The notes under the pieces: generated by a model
The model's input: the letters and a program-made list of their open reading frames with translations, nothing else
What the model was told of the DNA's origin: nothing
The model's database searches: none
Assembly (NCBI RefSeq): GCF_019320115.1
Contig: NC_089587.1
Location: forward strand, 90,073,405 to 90,137,404
Reading direction: 5' to 3'
Source: Miscanthus floridulus
Lineage: Eukaryota; Streptophyta; Magnoliopsida; Poales; Poaceae
DNA length: 64,000 nt
Shown: positions 32,821 through 44,499 of the stretch, piece after piece
Layout of the letters: each line of letters begins with the position of its first letter
How positions within the stretch are numbered: position 1 is the stretch's first letter
Made by a program: the position numbers and the translations under genes

Positions 32821-34457
32821 ATGGAGCACAGAGATATTGACCAAACAGGGAAAAGAAAGATGAATGAGCAAAGAGACAAAGATCCACCTCACTGTGGTCG
32901 AGGGAGGTCAACAGCAGCAGGCAGTAGTGCAGCTCCAAGGGGACTTGGTGATAGGGGAGGCGTGTGCAATACATTGAAGATGAGAAGAGGCTGGAGATGA
33001 TAGGTAGTACCACCGATGCCATTTCTAACACCCCACAACATCTCTCTGAGTTTGATGGCAGATACATGAGAGATTTTGAGGGTGAGGTCATCATGAGACC
33101 TCTAGATGACTCCCACCAGCATGCAGTTGTCAACTATATCAAGAGTTGGAAGCTGGTGGAAGAGGCAAGGAGGATCAATCCCTATGTAGTGCACAAGGAT
33201 TTGGGCATTGATTATAGATTCTAGAATGAGTTTCATTCCAACTTTTATGCCATTGGCATTCTTGCATCCATGAAAACCAAGATCATCAAGATGCAGTATA
33301 TTGATTAGGATGAGATGCAGGAGAAGGAGGAGCCTGAGTTTGATAAGGTAATCAGAATTTATGATAGGTTCTAGCTTTCAGACATCATGGGTTTCTAGTA
33401 TAACTAGAATGAGGAGGTCCTTGCATAGTTTCATGGCAGATACTTCTATGACTAGACCTCTAATGAGATTCACTGGATGACTGATGGTCGACACTATCGA
33501 GTCGACTTTGTCACTTTCAGCTAGATTCTTGGCTTTGGGGAGGTGCACAGAGGTTACACTTAGATTCATGATGAGCCTTGAGCTGAAATCCGTGACATCA
33601 GTTACATGTGGAGAGATAGAAGGATTGCAGATGGCAAGAGGAGTGGTCTACATAGCTTCTATTACATCCTCAACAACCTCATCAGGAACACCATCAACCC
33701 AAAGGATGGAGCAGCCTCAGATATTAATGGCTATGTGAGAAATGTGTTGACTAGATTTGTTCTAGGTGGGGACAGGTTTAATGTCCCTAGATTCATGTGG
33801 ACTGAGTTGAGATTTGCAGTGGAGGATGGGAGGAGGGGGGCTGCCCTATGCCCTTACCTCTTGTTCAAGATTGAGAGGGTCACTAGATTTTATTTTCTAA
33901 AGGATGGGATGCACACCGTCTACAAAATTGAGAAGACCCAGCCAGCTGTAGCTACTCAGGGAGCGGGGAACTCTCATGCTCATGTAGATATCCCTAAGTC
34001 TTCCTGCTCTAGGTCTTGTAGATGAGGCAAGATAAAGAAGTTTGGCAAGTGGTTGAAGGCAATCTTCGGCAAGTGCACCTATGCAGCTGACAGAGTGTAT
34101 GAGACATTGCTTGAGCAGCGTTAGCAGCATGGATAGGACCTTCCACCACTTCCTCCTATTCCATGTCCTCCACAGTTTGACCTTCTGAGTCTCTGTGACA
34201 CATATTTAGATGATGAGGATGATAATGATGAGAAGGAGCAGCAGGGACAATCAGTAGATTAGGATGAGACCCTAGAGGAATACCGTCAAAGACAGGAGCC
34301 AAGGCGTTCCAATTGTTCCACTCGCTACACCGCCACTACTCACCGTTAGGGCCATGCACGTATTGACTCCGATGACGATGATGGTGATGGTGGTGCTGGG
34401 ACTGCTGCAGGAGGTGATGATATTGATTGGACAGACATCCAGGGAGATGACGAGTAG
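32821..34457 (+). pseudogene. SirB ORF3 (extra gene after pol)
   Basis: Starts MEHRDIDQTGKRKMNEQRD; after a shift near 32958 it continues QYIEDEKRLEMIGSTTDA, then the TDGRHYRVDFVTF block, IRDISYMWRDRRIADGKRSG, RFNVPRFMWTELRF and an acidic tail ending DIDWTDIQGDDE. Many TAG codons are present between 33224 and 33600. It aligns along its length with SirA 19779-21434, so it is a real component of the family. The N-terminus is basic, the C-terminus acidic, and there is no obvious transmembrane helix. Its function is unknown. Confidence 0.72.
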
Positions 34458-35088
34458 GTGTTGATCTTTCTTCTTTTCTTCTCTTTTTGGTGCTTTATAC
34501 CAAAGGGGGAGAAAACTATAGGGGTCAACAATTAGAGGGGTCAACAACTTTTTTGAGACCATGGAGGTTGTTATAGCTAGAGTCATATTTGTATCCATTT
34601 AGAGTAGTCTTCGTTAGGTGAGAGTTTGAGAGTCCATTAAAAACTGTAAATTATGAAATAATGCTACTATTTGACTCTTTATGTGGGATATGGACATATA
34701 TTAATCTATGCTGTCACTGGTGATACAATTGTGCTAGAATATATATCTTTATATGTATCACATACTGTGCGGTGTCTGTTCTAATCTATGCTGTTACAGC
34801 AAGTGCGATAGTGCCACACCCAGCTACAACAACAAACCATGTTGTGCATAAACTATCATTTGCATCACATTTTACATACCTGACATAGTATGTAGCACCC
34901 TACAGGAGCATGGATGTAGGGGGAGCCCCATCACTTTCACTAAAATCTAAATTTTTGTTTCTTATGCCAATTTGAGAATTAAATTCTCTATTCATATATT
35001 TAGGGGGAGGCTTTACACCCATGGCTTGAAAGTCTCAGTATTTCTTTCATATCTTTTATAAGCTATAATTTGGTTGTCATCAATCACT
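34458..35088 (+). other. SirB 3' noncoding region with PPT-like repeats
   Basis: About 630 bp. AAAGGGGGAG-like motifs at 34502-34511, 34917-34925 and 35001-35010 precede the true tract. No gene was seen. Confidence 0.65.
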
Positions 35089-35102
35089 AAAAAGGGGGAG
35101 AT
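35089..35102 (+). other. SirB polypurine tract
   Basis: AAAAAGGGGGAGAT immediately before the 3' LTR start at 35103. Confidence 0.9.
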
Positions 35103-35439
35103 TGAAAGTGCAATCAAGCCTTAATTGTGGGTTTTGGTGATAATGACCACACAATTAGAGAACTAATGAGATTTATCGAGATGACAAGCAGGGAATTTAT
35201 ATTTAAGGATGCTACATGAAACAAAGGAGCCCCCAATTATAGATATAGATGGCTTCAATCTCAAAGGAGATTTAAATTCTTTTATATATTGAATTTGAGT
35301 ATAGGAAAAGCTATACTATAAAGGGGGCACAATTCTTAAGCTAATATGTGCTACCAAGTGCTCAAACAACCACAAGCATCCTCATATTCATAGCCAAGAC
35401 AGTCTACACTTTACTATTATCCTTGCTATCTTGCGGGGT
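35103..35439 (+). repeat. SirB 3' LTR, first piece
   Basis: TGAAAGTGCAATCAAGCC onward, aligned with 22587-22924. Interrupted at 35440 by solo LTR 2. Confidence 0.92.
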
Positions 35440-37896
35440 TGTAAGGTCCTTGTGTGGTTTTAATAATTGAGTGACAACCTAAGTGGACTAATTATGTTTA
35501 TGTGAGATACACAGGTGATTAGTCCATAGGTACATATGTGTGAGCAACATATGCCACGAAAGTGAAAATGGCTTGGAGATGTTGCAATGCTCACATATGT
35601 GATGATGAAGGAGCTCATTGCACATGAGATATGACATTGAGTCATGTGATCAAGGTGGAGAAGATCAAGACAAGACTTGGCTTGATGGACTAGTTGCAAG
35701 CGTGAAGGGCACGTCGAAGGCTTTGGAGCGATGGACCACGTGGCGGTGAAGCTTAAGCAAGACTTGGCGCCGATGGACGAAGGCAATGATGAAAAGCAAG
35801 TGAAGTCAAGATCGATGAACTAATATGATCATGTGATGATATGAAGTGGAACATATCATTGTTGATTGTGTTGGTGCATGTGTTGCATCGACATTGGAGG
35901 AGATGGAATGGAATGCACAAGGCAAAGGTATAACCTAGGGCATTTCATTTCACCGGTCATAGGTGTGTAGAGAAGTTTATGATAAGGTTTAGGATAGATG
36001 GCCGTACTATCAAGAGGGGCAAACTTGTTTGCATATCGGTCATCTAGTGCCACTTGAGTGATCTAACTTTGCATCGTCGCTAGGATTGAGTGGCGTGGCA
36101 AGTTGAGTGGCTAATCCTTTGAAAAGATGATTGTGAAAATGCTAACACACATACACATGGTGGTGTTGGTACATTTATGAAGGAAATGAAGTTGGAGTTG
36201 ATGTGGATCAACTCAGTGATGGAACGGAGGTGAGAAGGTTTCGCAACTCCACCGGCGAAGTGTCCGCCCGTAGAGTACAAATAGTTCGATGGTGCCACAG
36301 GCATCCTATATAGAAAAGATAGGGTCTCATAGAGTGGACTGGACGCTGGTCATGTGGTGACCAGACGCTGGGGTCCTACGTCCAGTCAATGGCGGCCGAG
36401 AGCATGCAGCATCGGTCTTTGACTAGATGCTGGCGCTAGAAGTGACCGGACGCTAGCAGGGTGCGTCTGGTCAGGCTAACGTATGATGACATAGGCGACA
36501 CAAAAAAGTTAGAGAAGGATCGGACGCTGACGCTGCGTCCAATCATGACCGACCGGACGCGTCCGGTCGCGACTGGTACCTTACTGGAAATGACTAGACG
36601 CTAGGGTTGCTGCGTTTGGTCAGTTTGTGCAGCTGTGTCCGATCATCACTTGACCATTGAGATCAAGTGACTGAGGTTCAATGGAGGCAACACATGGTGA
36701 GCATCCGTTGACCGGACACTGAGGTCCTGCATCCGATCGATACGACCGGAGCATCCGGTCATCCCGAGTTTTGCCCAGTGAAGGGGTAATGGCTAGTTTA
36801 GCCCATGGGGCTATAAATAGAAGGTGGCCTCAGCCATGGCTTGTGCTGAGCACCTTGAGGGACTTTGTGTCCATGCTTGAGAGTGCTTGGGAGCCCTCCA
36901 TCTCACATATGCTTGATAGTGATCATCCGATTATGTGAGAGAGCTATTCTAGTGTGATTGCATCGTGAGGTTGCATCGAGTGGCACTAGGTGATCGAGTT
37001 GCAAGCCAGTGGTGCTTGTTACTCTTGGAGGTTGCCACCTCCTAGATGGCTTGGTGGTGGTCTCCATCAAAACCCACAAGAAGCTTGTGCGGTGCTCCAG
37101 AGAAGAGCTTTGTGAGGGGAATTGTGCTCACCCCGCGGGAGCCAGGAAGAGCAACTCTAGTTGAGCATGTCATTGAGCTACCCTCACTTTTAGGGTAGGT
37201 TCTTGTGGTGCTCGACATGCGGGCTTGGTGGGTGATGCCAATTAGCCGTTGAACCACCAAGTGAGCGGTCGACACAACGGGGACTAGCGTGTTGGCAAAC
37301 ACGTGAACCTCGGGAGAAAAATCACCGTGTCAACCTTGTTCTTCCTATTGGTTTGCATCCTCATTACACAAGCTTGTAATTACTTTTATATACATTGTGC
37401 TTGTGTAGTTGCTCTTGTAATTAGTTAGATTGTGTAGCTTACTAGTTACCTTCTTGCTTGTGTAGCATAGACGTAGCTCCCTTGCGTGGCTAATTTGGTT
37501 TGTGTGACCTTGTTAGTCACATTGCTTAGTTTGAGTAGCTAAGTAATTATGCTCTCTAATTTGGCATTGGTTGCCTTGTTATTGAGCATTGTTAGTGAGC
37601 ATTAGGTGGCTTTGTGCTTTTGCTTACTAGCATGTGTAGGAGCTCCCTTGTTGCTTAAAGTACTAGTGGCATAGGTTTGTGTGACCTTGCTTCTAGAATT
37701 GGTTAGGTGAGCTCTAGCTAGCCCGGCACCTTTGTTGCTTAATTAGTATCTTTGGAAGATGCTAGAGAACATAGATAAAGGGGTGTAGTCTTGGCTAGAC
37801 CGATAGTCTTAATTCCACACTTGTTTCGGTTAGCCGACGCAATTATTTTTAGAAAGGACTATTCACCCCCCTCTAGTCCGCCATCTTGACCTTACA
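35440..37896 (+). mobile_element. Solo LTR 2 (2457 bp) inserted in SirB 3' LTR
   Basis: Ends are TGTAAGGTC and GACCTTACA, a perfect 9-bp inverted pair, with exact GGGGT duplications at 35435-35439 and 37897-37901. Its layout parallels solo LTR 1 (AGGGGCAAAC block, CCGGACGCT repeats at 36335-36760, TTCACCCCCCTCTAGTCC near the end), so it is a related but distinct Sirevirus-type family. There is no internal domain. Short frames inside have no recognisable product. Confidence 0.93.
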
Positions 37897-37901
37897 GGGG
37901 T

Positions 37902-38272
37902 GTGAGCTCTGACTCGCCTAACCCCTTAGGCGTGGGCTCTGGTTCGCCCGACCCTTTGGTCGTGGGCTCCATCTCACCTGACCCCAAGGTCGTGGGCTCT
38001 GGTTCTCCTAACCCTTTGGTCGTAGGCTCTGTCTTGCCTAACCCTAAGGTCGTTGGTTCTGTCTCACCCGACCCCAAGGTCGCAGGCTCTGGCTTACCTG
38101 ACCCCAAGGTCGTAGGCTCTGGCTCGCCTGATCCTTTGGTCATGGCCTCATCTCGCCCGACCTCTTGGGTGTAGTGTCCTTTGGGGGTTGAGGGTATATA
38201 TACCATTTCATTTTTCTCCACAACTGCTATCTGTGATTTAAGTGACTATTGGGGGCTGGGGGGTATATATAC
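37902..38272 (+). repeat. SirB 3' LTR, second piece
   Basis: Resumes the 30-bp tandem repeats and the first TATATATA motif of the LTR, then stops at GGGTATATATAC, where Tat1 starts. TATAC (38268-38272) is the predicted target duplication. Confidence 0.9.
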
Positions 38273-39580
38273 TGTCGGGTTCATAAACACGGGGTCCCTC
38301 ATGGACCTACTTCCAAGCAAAAGCTCGGCCCAGCAAATGACATTACGAACGACGCACAACCCCTGGGCTAGCTCAAAAACTTAATGATAGGCCAAAAGGG
38401 CGATCCAGTCTCCAATCGGAAGGCCTAGCCAAGGAGGAACGACGCTCACTTCTGACTCCAGCCCGCCTCTTCGACCGGAAGGCCTAGCCAAGGAGGAACG
38501 ATGCTCGCTTCTGACTCTGGCCCACCTCTTGTATCAGAAGTCCTAGCCAAGGAGAGGACAATGCTCGCTTCTAACTCCAACCCACCTCTCTGACCAGAAG
38601 GCGTGGCCAAGGAGGAATGACGCTCGCTTCCGACTCTAGCCCACCTCTCCGACCGGAATGCCTAGCAAAGGAGAGGATGGCGCTCACTTCTAACTCTAAC
38701 CTGCCTCTCCGACTGGGAGTACATCGAACCTCTGCTTATAGCTCTTCTCTGACCAGTGCGGTCGGAGCCGACTGGAAAATGAACGGATGGGGACGCCCAC
38801 TCGGTAAGAACCCAAAGAATCAAGTGGAGCAAGTAAGGCAGGGCTCTCAAGTCAATTGCAATACCGCAGACTATACCCTGCACACTTGCAGAACAATACT
38901 ATCAGGTCATGTCAGAAGGGTGCTCTATAGCATTCCAGACATGTTAGAACGTGATCAGTATTATGGGTGCCGACATTTATCCTGTAGTATGGTAGGAGCT
39001 GACATTTGCCATACCAGAAGAACGCAGTGGAACCAACCACATGCAACCAGCCATCAATAGTATTGTGAGCACCGACAAACCACCTTGTACCCGACAACGT
39101 GGGGAATAAGACTAGGTAGCACACACACACTCTTTCTCTCACACTCTCTCTTGTAAAGTCATCCCCTTCATCTATAAATGGGGATGCACTCTCTCCAAAA
39201 GAAGGACAATCGATTGGAACAACCAACGATTCAGACAACTAACTCCGATTCTCTCTGCTTGGCTTTAGAACTCTAAGCCAGATGGAGCATACGTTCAAAC
39301 ACTTAGTGCATGTTAGAGCTCCTATCACTGTTGGCCCCTCAGGCTCTAGAGTCCGACCGGACCTCTGATACCCCCCATCTTACTCCCTCTCTTTTGTAAC
39401 CCCACAACAAACTTTGAGCACCTGGTCTTAGAAATAAAGTCACCGACTGACTCAAACTGGACGTAGGGCACATTGCCTGAACAAGTATAAACCCTGTGTC
39501 ATTGAGTGCTAGGCCACATCCGATCACAATGTATGGCAAAACTATAAATATTTACGTGTTGGTCACTTTTCACACCGACA
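38273..39580 (+). repeat. Tat1 5' LTR (1308 bp)
   Basis: TGTCGGGTTCATAAACACGG...TTTTCACACCGACA; the ends form a TGTCGG/CCGACA pair. It contains a ~59-bp tandem repeat (38417-38713) and CACACA/CTCTCT tracts near 39120-39155. The second LTR is not in the window, so the 3' boundary rests on the terminal pair and the primer site. Confidence 0.85.
38417..38713 (+). repeat. Five tandem ~59-bp repeats in Tat1 LTR
   Basis: Units begin CGGAAGGCCTAGCCAAGGAG and end near CCACCTCTCCGAC, with about 10-20% divergence between units. They may be enhancer-like LTR repeats; their function is unknown. Confidence 0.85.
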
Positions 39581-39581
39581 G

Positions 39582-39599
39582 TTGGCGTCGTCCGTGGGA
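39582..39599 (+). other. Tat1 primer-binding site
   Basis: TTGGCGTCGTCCGTGGGA directly after the LTR. It is not the Met-tRNA type; it resembles the TGGCGCCGT-class sites of Tat elements. I do not assign the tRNA. Confidence 0.65.
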
Positions 39600-41101
39600 A
39601 GATGCCGTATGTTCACACCTTTGGTCATTGGATGGCCCACCTTTCTACCATCTTTAGCATGGTGGGCTCAAGTGATATGACTCACTTTGGCTCACTGGAG
39701 TTTCCCGCGCTCCCACCTGTTGGGATGTCAGTTCCTCCCGTCTTTGAGCCATCTTAGGCCTTCCTCTTTGGAAGCCTGGACTTCATCACTAATCAGCTTG
39801 GCGTGCTTCATCTCCGTGAGGAGGCACTTGTCTCGGTGCTTGTCAGAGAAAGAGCACCCTACGTTAGCTCTAGGACACCCAGTGACTTCAACAACGCTTC
39901 GCTCTGAGCCAATGCTAGGCTCAAACCACGCTGTAAGTAATGTACATATTGTTCTTTACTCACTATTACATATCTTCCACCGAATCTCTAGAGGGACCCT
40001 ATTGTCCTCGCCGTAACCGCCATGCAACTAGTTCCCCTATGGCCTCTTGTCCCCCATGGGTGCCTACGCACGGGGGCTCCAAAGGATGCTAGCATCACAC
40101 CCTCTCACATCCGAATTCGTGGGGATGGTGAGCTATGCTCCTGCCTCTTTCCATGACCTCATGGATGATGAGGTTGAGAGCGATGGCTCCAGCATCGGTG
40201 ATGTCATGGCACCTAGCCACCCTCTGTCCTAGGAATGCGCTATGGTGGATGCTCCAAGACAGCCGCTGGTGGTAGCGAAGTCTCTATAGATCCACACCCC
40301 TCTGGACCCTCGCGCAGAGGCCCTCACATGTGCATAGGAGCATGGCGAGGAGCTACGACAAAGGCGGCAGAACCAGCCACCACCTGTGCCGGCACGCTCA
40401 GCGCAGCACACTATGCCCCGTGCGTGTAACCCGGCGAGCGCCACCTAGGGTCACGCCCGCCAGGTCTAGCGCAACATCATGGACGGGGGGAACGATCCCT
40501 CATAGTTTGCTTGGGTTGGCTAGAACATCGCCATGGCAGCGATGCTTCTATGCAGCCTTCCTGAGTCTGTCGACCCACAAGAGCAGGTGGTCCACCGGAA
40601 CCTTCAGGCGCTGGTGGAGACCAGTCTTGTTCAATAGGCAGAAAGCTCCGCGTCGCACCACTGACTCACAACCTCTTTCCCTATAGGGGGAATGGGGACA
40701 GGCCAGTCCAACCACTCCATCCACTCACCACTATGGCCACCGGGCACAAAACAGGAGGGCACAGCTACGCCATGGCCTGACCTGGTGCCCGCTCCACACC
40801 AGCCACCTATGCTTGAATGCCTCAGGCTGAACCAAGACGCTTGCAGCGTCATTAGCAACCGACATCAGGCCTAGCATGATGATGATGTCCATCGAGCAGC
40901 GATGAGAGTAGGCAGCACAGGTCCCAGTCGGACCATCGAGGGGAGTGATGAAACACACCCCAGGCATGGTCGCCGACCTAACGACTGGAGCCCCAGCCCA
41001 GATGGCCTAGGACCATAGGCCTTTGGCCGATGCATCTAGAGAGCGTCATTCCCATAGCGCTTTTGACCGCCTAAAAACATCGCCAAGTATACCGGGGAGC
41101 C
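39600..41101 (+). pseudogene. gag: Tat1 leader and gag, N-terminal part
   Basis: The FLFGSLDFITNQLGVLHLREEAL segment near 39760-39830 and downstream Ala/Pro/Arg-rich sequence are recognisable as the N-terminal region of a Tat Gag, but frames change and stops are frequent. The last codons before NA1 (IAKYTGE) join in sense with NPGIWLEDFWLACRA on the far side at 45700, showing that NA1 interrupts the capsid domain. Confidence 0.6.
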
Positions 41102-42282
41102 TAATGGAGACGGGGATCCCAATCTTCCCTCAGGTGATGGTAACTATCGTTGTGGCGGAGAATGACACACCGATCTGGCTTTAGATCGAAAGATCGAACC
41201 CAGCAATCTTAGCACCATAGCTCCTCTGGTTATCAACCAAGTCACGGACCAGGTTGACCTCGCCAAGAAGGCTAATCCCTGCCTGCACAACAAAGAACAC
41301 AAGCAAGAACAAGAAAGAACGCAACCAAATTATAGATGAATGATTATCTCACGAAATGGGGGTCTCACAAACTGTTGAACGGCGAAACTGTTTCTTGACA
41401 GAATAATCTAAGCAAAACCCCAAAACCTAATGACGGCGGCAGCATATGATTATAAAGGTCTTAGGGTCGTCGCCTACCTTGGACGCGCCCCCTAATGGGC
41501 CCAAACACGTTACACGGTCCAACGGACTAAAAGTAGGTGTCGCAGCACCCTGACAGATTCTGGATGCTGACTTGTTTCGACTATTCCTGTTGATTCTGAA
41601 GAGGTTTTGATGTGAAACCACTTGGATTGGCTTCCTTATCAAATTATCTTTCCATCCATATATGGATCATCAAAAACGGAGTTCGGATGTGTCTTGGGCG
41701 TCCGTTTTATCGCAGACTGGTCCTGACGGCCGAGGCAGACTCAAACTCGGATTGGACTGGGCCTCTGGCTTGGCTTGGACGTCCTTGCTGGCCTCCTAAG
41801 GTGGTGGCCAAGGAGGAGGACGTCCAAGGCCATCTCTTAGGTGTTCTCCATCTTCTTGGGGCATGCTCCAATTTGGGCCTCGGTCCCAAGGATGTCTAAT
41901 AAGCCCATGACGATAGTGTAGCTCCCATCAGAAATAGCGACAGAATATATTGGTGATTTGGAGGCCTTGCCGACATGATATTGATATGGAACCAGATCTA
42001 TTTGAAAGCTTATCAAACAAGCTTTCCATCAAGTGCTCATTGACCTCGATCACACTCCGGATGAATGAGTTATGGCCTTTCCAATGAGGCACTATCGGGC
42101 TACCGACGAACCAAAAGTTCAACTTTGATGAACTTCCATTATGAAACACATTTGAACCTATAATCAAATAGTGACATGTACATGTGGAACCAAGTGAATT
42201 ATAACCAAAGCCACTATGCAAATGTAGGAACGAGCGCACCTTATAATCATTATTCGTATCCGAAGGTGCCATATCCTCATCA
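41102..42282 (-). repeat. NA1 3' LTR (1181 bp)
   Basis: Left-hand LTR, aligned end to end with 44514-45693. Its inner edge at 42282 is marked by the polypurine tract. Confidence 0.88.
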
Positions 42283-42662
42283 TCCTCCCCTTCTTGACAA
42301 CAAACCGTCCTTGGTTTGGGATTAGCTGAAGGAAACGTTGTTGGTAGTAGCCAACATTGCTCCCCTTCTTGAAATTTAACATGTTTCTTTATAACAAAAC
42401 TAGGGAAACTCAACATGATAAGATTATAGCAATTGGAATCCTTTGGTTGATCATACTTTTGCGCAATATTAGGAGATTTCAGAGTTGAACAAATATAGAC
42501 ACGATGCACCATATACTCTCCTTTACAATCATATTTTCCAATAAAATGATATGTACAAGTAGACATCCATGGCAATTCAACACATTTAAGTTTCTCTTCT
42601 AAACTACTAAGAGCATATAAAGTATCAAACTCAATATAACCCAAAGTATTTGAAGAATACAA
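41928..42662 (-). CDS. NA1 ORF spanning polypurine tract and 3' LTR (244 codons)
   Basis: An open minus-strand frame starting MYSSNTLGYIEFDTLY at 42662. The polypurine tract itself is read as QEGEDDED, and translation continues about 118 codons into the LTR (MAPSDTNNDYKVRSF ... FWFVGSPIVPHWKGHNSFI ... MESLFDKLSNRSGSI). The LTR part is also open in the 5' LTR copy (45297-45693), with about a dozen changes. I recognise similar hypothetical proteins from maize and sorghum repeats but no known domain. It has no transmembrane segment or enzyme motif. It may be only a remnant of an ancestral gene that the element retained. Confidence 0.5.
   Translation of the reverse strand: MYSSNTLGYIEFDTLYALSSLEEKLKCVELPWMSTCTYHFIGKYDCKGEYMVHRVYICSTLKSPNIAQKYDQPKDSNCYNLIMLSFPSFVIKKHVKFQEGEQCWLLPTTFPSANPKPRTVCCQEGEDDEDMAPSDTNNDYKVRSFLHLHSGFGYNSLGSTCTCHYLIIGSNVFHNGSSSKLNFWFVGSPIVPHWKGHNSFIRSVIEVNEHLMESLFDKLSNRSGSISISCRQGLQITNIFCRYF
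42283..42300 (-). other. NA1 polypurine tract
   Basis: On the minus strand AAGAAGGGGAGGA ends just before the LTR start TGATGAGG. It is purine-only over 13 bases. Confidence 0.75.
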
Positions 42663-42703
42663 TAATTTCTTTTCTTTTTTTCGGTAGCAATGGGAAGCAA
42701 ACG

Positions 42704-43108
42704 TTAATGTTCAGCATAAGTAATTGGTTCCAAAACATGGAAAACTGAAGCATCATCAACTAATTCATCTTTATCACAAGGAACATCAAGTAAATTATCA
42801 CGAGACAAAGATAAATCAAGAGAGGGTTCCACTAATAATTTCTCTATGATAGCATGGTTTGTGGAAAAATTTAGTACATTAAGACCATTTTCACCTTCCG
42901 TGAGTGTAGCACCATGGACATTACCTGTGTTCTCAGCAGGAGTAATAGGTGCATTGTGAAGTGATGGTTTTGAATTTGCATATGAGGTTGTGAGCTCCTC
43001 ATTTTCTTCCATGTCATCCTCTCGCTTATGGATATTATCCTGCAGAAGGTTAGTCATAGCAAGAGGAATAACAATAGATTTCTTCCTCCAAATGGTGCAC
43101 CTCATCAT
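42704..43108 (-). pseudogene. NA1 internal frame, gag C-terminal-like region
   Basis: Open for 134 codons (MMRCTIWRKKSIVIPLAM ... LEPITYAEH), acidic and Ser/Asn-rich. It lies downstream of the gag-like N-terminus after a shift near 43110-43140. There is no known domain; it probably belongs to the same original protein as 41928-42662 and 43170-43370. Confidence 0.45.
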
Positions 43109-43169
43109 ATGAAATCAAAACAGGAGGTGGATTAACAAAGGTTTCTCGCATAAGAAGTTTCATATCATT

Positions 43170-43370
43170 CTAAGTTTGAGGTTTATCAGAAGGATCTAAA
43201 GACTCCCACCAAGATAAAGTAGAATGTCGCAAAACACTAGCTGCATTTTTTACCTTCCTCCTTGGACACATAAAGCGAGTAGCAAATATATTGTCGATGG
43301 CAATTTCCCACTCCATGTACTCATCAGCACCTATACCATCATAAGTCGGTGGATACGAACAACCTGTCAT
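43170..43370 (-). pseudogene. gag: NA1 gag-like fragment
   Basis: MTGCSYPPTYDGIGADEYMEWEIAIDNIF and RRKVKNAASVLRHSTLSWWE resemble the start of the gypsy Gag domain (P.FDG..D.YLEWE ... K...A...L...A..WW). The domain ends after 66 codons, well short of a full Gag. Confidence 0.6.
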
Positions 43371-44499
43371 TGTTAGAAGACAGCAAAAGACAATACAAAA
43401 ATATTATCCCTATCAAATGACTACGTGGTTGCAGTGGTGTCACTTTTGATAGCAAGTGGAAGCATCTTACCAAGCTCTTACAAAGTTCTTACCAATGCAA
43501 ACAGTGGGCGGTACAACCAGTGGCTGGTTCATGATACCTATGAGGTAGTGGTACCGAGATTGCAAGGACCTTTTTTCTGTACTGATCTGAAGTATATATG
43601 TGGAGCTTGGGAGGCACGAAAAAAACAAATATATATATGTGGCACACAAGTCAGTGACAGACAGCAATATTGAATAAATGTCCAGATCACTTGTCCTAGT
43701 TGCTGGCCTATACGTGTTTCTATCACCAGTTGTGATAAACAAGAGAGGAAACAAGGATGAAAGGAAACAAGTATTAAAGGTAGCAACGGATATGAACAAG
43801 GCAAAAGGTACCACAAACAATAGAGCTATTGAGTGTTCCTTATGTGCTCCTTTTCGATATCTTCTATTCTCTTTTACTATTTTTTTCTTTTATTTTTTTT
43901 GTCCAATCTTTTTTTCTTGCTTTTGCTCTTTTGATATTTTTTCTCAGCAAGGAGCACACAAGAATAAACCACAAAAAATTTGAGCCCAATTGAATAAAAG
44001 ATGTGGCCTATAGAAAATTAGGACTGTGCTCTAAAAAGCATACAAAAACTTATGGGTCTAGAAACTCAATTTTCCTAATCGAATTTCGCAAATATAATTT
44101 TTGCAAACCCAGTCATATTGGGATGAAATAGATCTAAAATTTTTTGGCATTCTCCGTAGATATAAAATTTTCCCAGTTTCAAGTTCGGATGCAAAAGTTA
44201 TGACTGTTTTAAGGAAGCTGCTCGAATAAGGGTTTTAGTGAACACAAGGTGCAAACTGATGGTGATACGGAATAGCGGCGGGTGGAGGGATCAACACCAA
44301 CTAGAAAAGAACACAATCTAAACCAGTAATAAGACTTTGACCTAGGACACAAACCCAACAACGGAATCTAAAACTGAAATATGCAAAGGCTATGGCGTGG
44401 AAGGTTCTAGGATAGGAAATAAAAGTATGGCACTGGACTATAGGACGAATGCGAAACTCTCAAACTACGGAATAAAAGTGAACTTAATGGTATACCTTA
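43371..44499 (-). other. NA1 leader, no gene seen
   Basis: About 1.1 kb between the primer site and the gag-like frame. It contains a T-rich tract (43860-43950) and no recognisable protein. Confidence 0.5.

Larger units (their letters stand above)
22587..38272 (+). mobile_element. SirB: Sirevirus-type copia retrotransposon (3' LTR interrupted, end outside window)
   Basis: Complete internal region: LTR, Met-type primer site, gag with a long basic N-terminus, protease, integrase, RT, RNase H, ORF3, PPT repeats and a 3' LTR. It sits in SirA pol, preceded by ACACT (22582-22586). It is broken by a solo LTR in gag (26574-28461), another in the 3' LTR (35440-37896) and by Tat1 from 38273. The last ~760 bp of its 3' LTR should lie beyond the right edge. 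Numerous stops and shifts make it defective. Confidence 0.9.

Noticed and set aside
38417..38713. Possible CRISPR-like array
   Set aside because: The ~59-bp units are contiguous with no unique spacers, lie in a plant LTR, and no cas genes are present.
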